From NCBI GenBank assembly GCA_001466705.2, contig LATX02000194.1, positions 1-64,000 of the forward strand: a stretch of DNA of 64,000 bases. Reading direction: 5' to 3'. The notes beneath the pieces are model-generated. The model did no database searches and had not been told where the DNA came from. It was given only the letters and a program-made list of their open reading frames with translations. Below, in pieces: positions 63,958 through 64,000 of this stretch; the first letter of the stretch is position 1, and every line of letters starts with the position of its first letter. Made by a program: the position numbers and the translations under genes. Source of the stretch: Moniliophthora roreri. Lineage: Eukaryota > Basidiomycota > Agaricomycetes > Agaricales > Marasmiaceae.

Positions 63958-64000
63958 GCCGAGTCTAATTTCTTGTTATTTGAAAAGCTAAGAAACCTCC

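Overview
This window reads as nuclear DNA of a mushroom-forming basidiomycete (Agaricomycete-like). Genes are dense on both strands and are cut by many short introns (about 48-98 nt, GT-AG with a few GC-AG). The recognisable proteins are typical fungal ones: an SPT21/Ams2 N-terminal domain, a DSC3-type ubiquitin-like protein, a SPA2 polarisome scaffold, a Zn2Cys6 regulator and a LEU5-type carrier. I see no intact transposon, no rRNA or tRNA gene and no CRISPR array. There are no operons; neighbours are mostly unrelated housekeeping genes, and the useful context is which promoters or 3' ends they share.

Left third (0.6-22 kb). A PAXX-like putative DNA-repair protein is followed by a bacterial-type mannose-1-phosphate guanylyltransferase with a coiled-coil N-terminal extension. 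A cupin gene and an amino-acid permease are divergently transcribed. Next come a small single-pass membrane protein, a secreted M28 aminopeptidase, an unknown short multi-exon gene, a coiled-coil/proline-rich protein with tandem repeats, VPS72 (SWR1 complex), SPP2 (spliceosome) and ISA2 (mitochondrial Fe-S assembly) sharing one promoter, and a hemerythrin-like protein.

Middle (22-48 kb). A Rho GTPase, HOP2 (meiotic recombination), a LEU5-like mitochondrial carrier, a Zn2Cys6 transcription factor, an ankyrin-repeat protein, SPA2 (cell polarity), the very-long-chain 3-ketoacyl-CoA reductase, an aromatic-L-amino-acid decarboxylase and PEX1 (peroxisome biogenesis). A 1.2-kb spacer between two convergent genes (34.76-35.95 kb) holds a 12-bp tandem array of five GATA-factor-like sites followed by two perfect short hairpins.

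Right third (47-64 kb). An asparagine synthetase, a long gene-poor stretch, an EgtB-like protein with no recognisable methyltransferase domain, DSC3, a small probable mitochondrial protein, an SPT21/Ams2-like histone-gene regulator, a multipass membrane protein, IES6 (INO80 complex) and PUF6, which runs off the right edge. The IES6 start codon appears to be split by an intron (AT|G), and the unspliced RNA would read AUG-UAA. IES6 also ends 11 bp before the next gene, and an alternative donor could join the two frames. Exon models were assembled by hand from splice motifs and reading frames; none has been checked against RNA.
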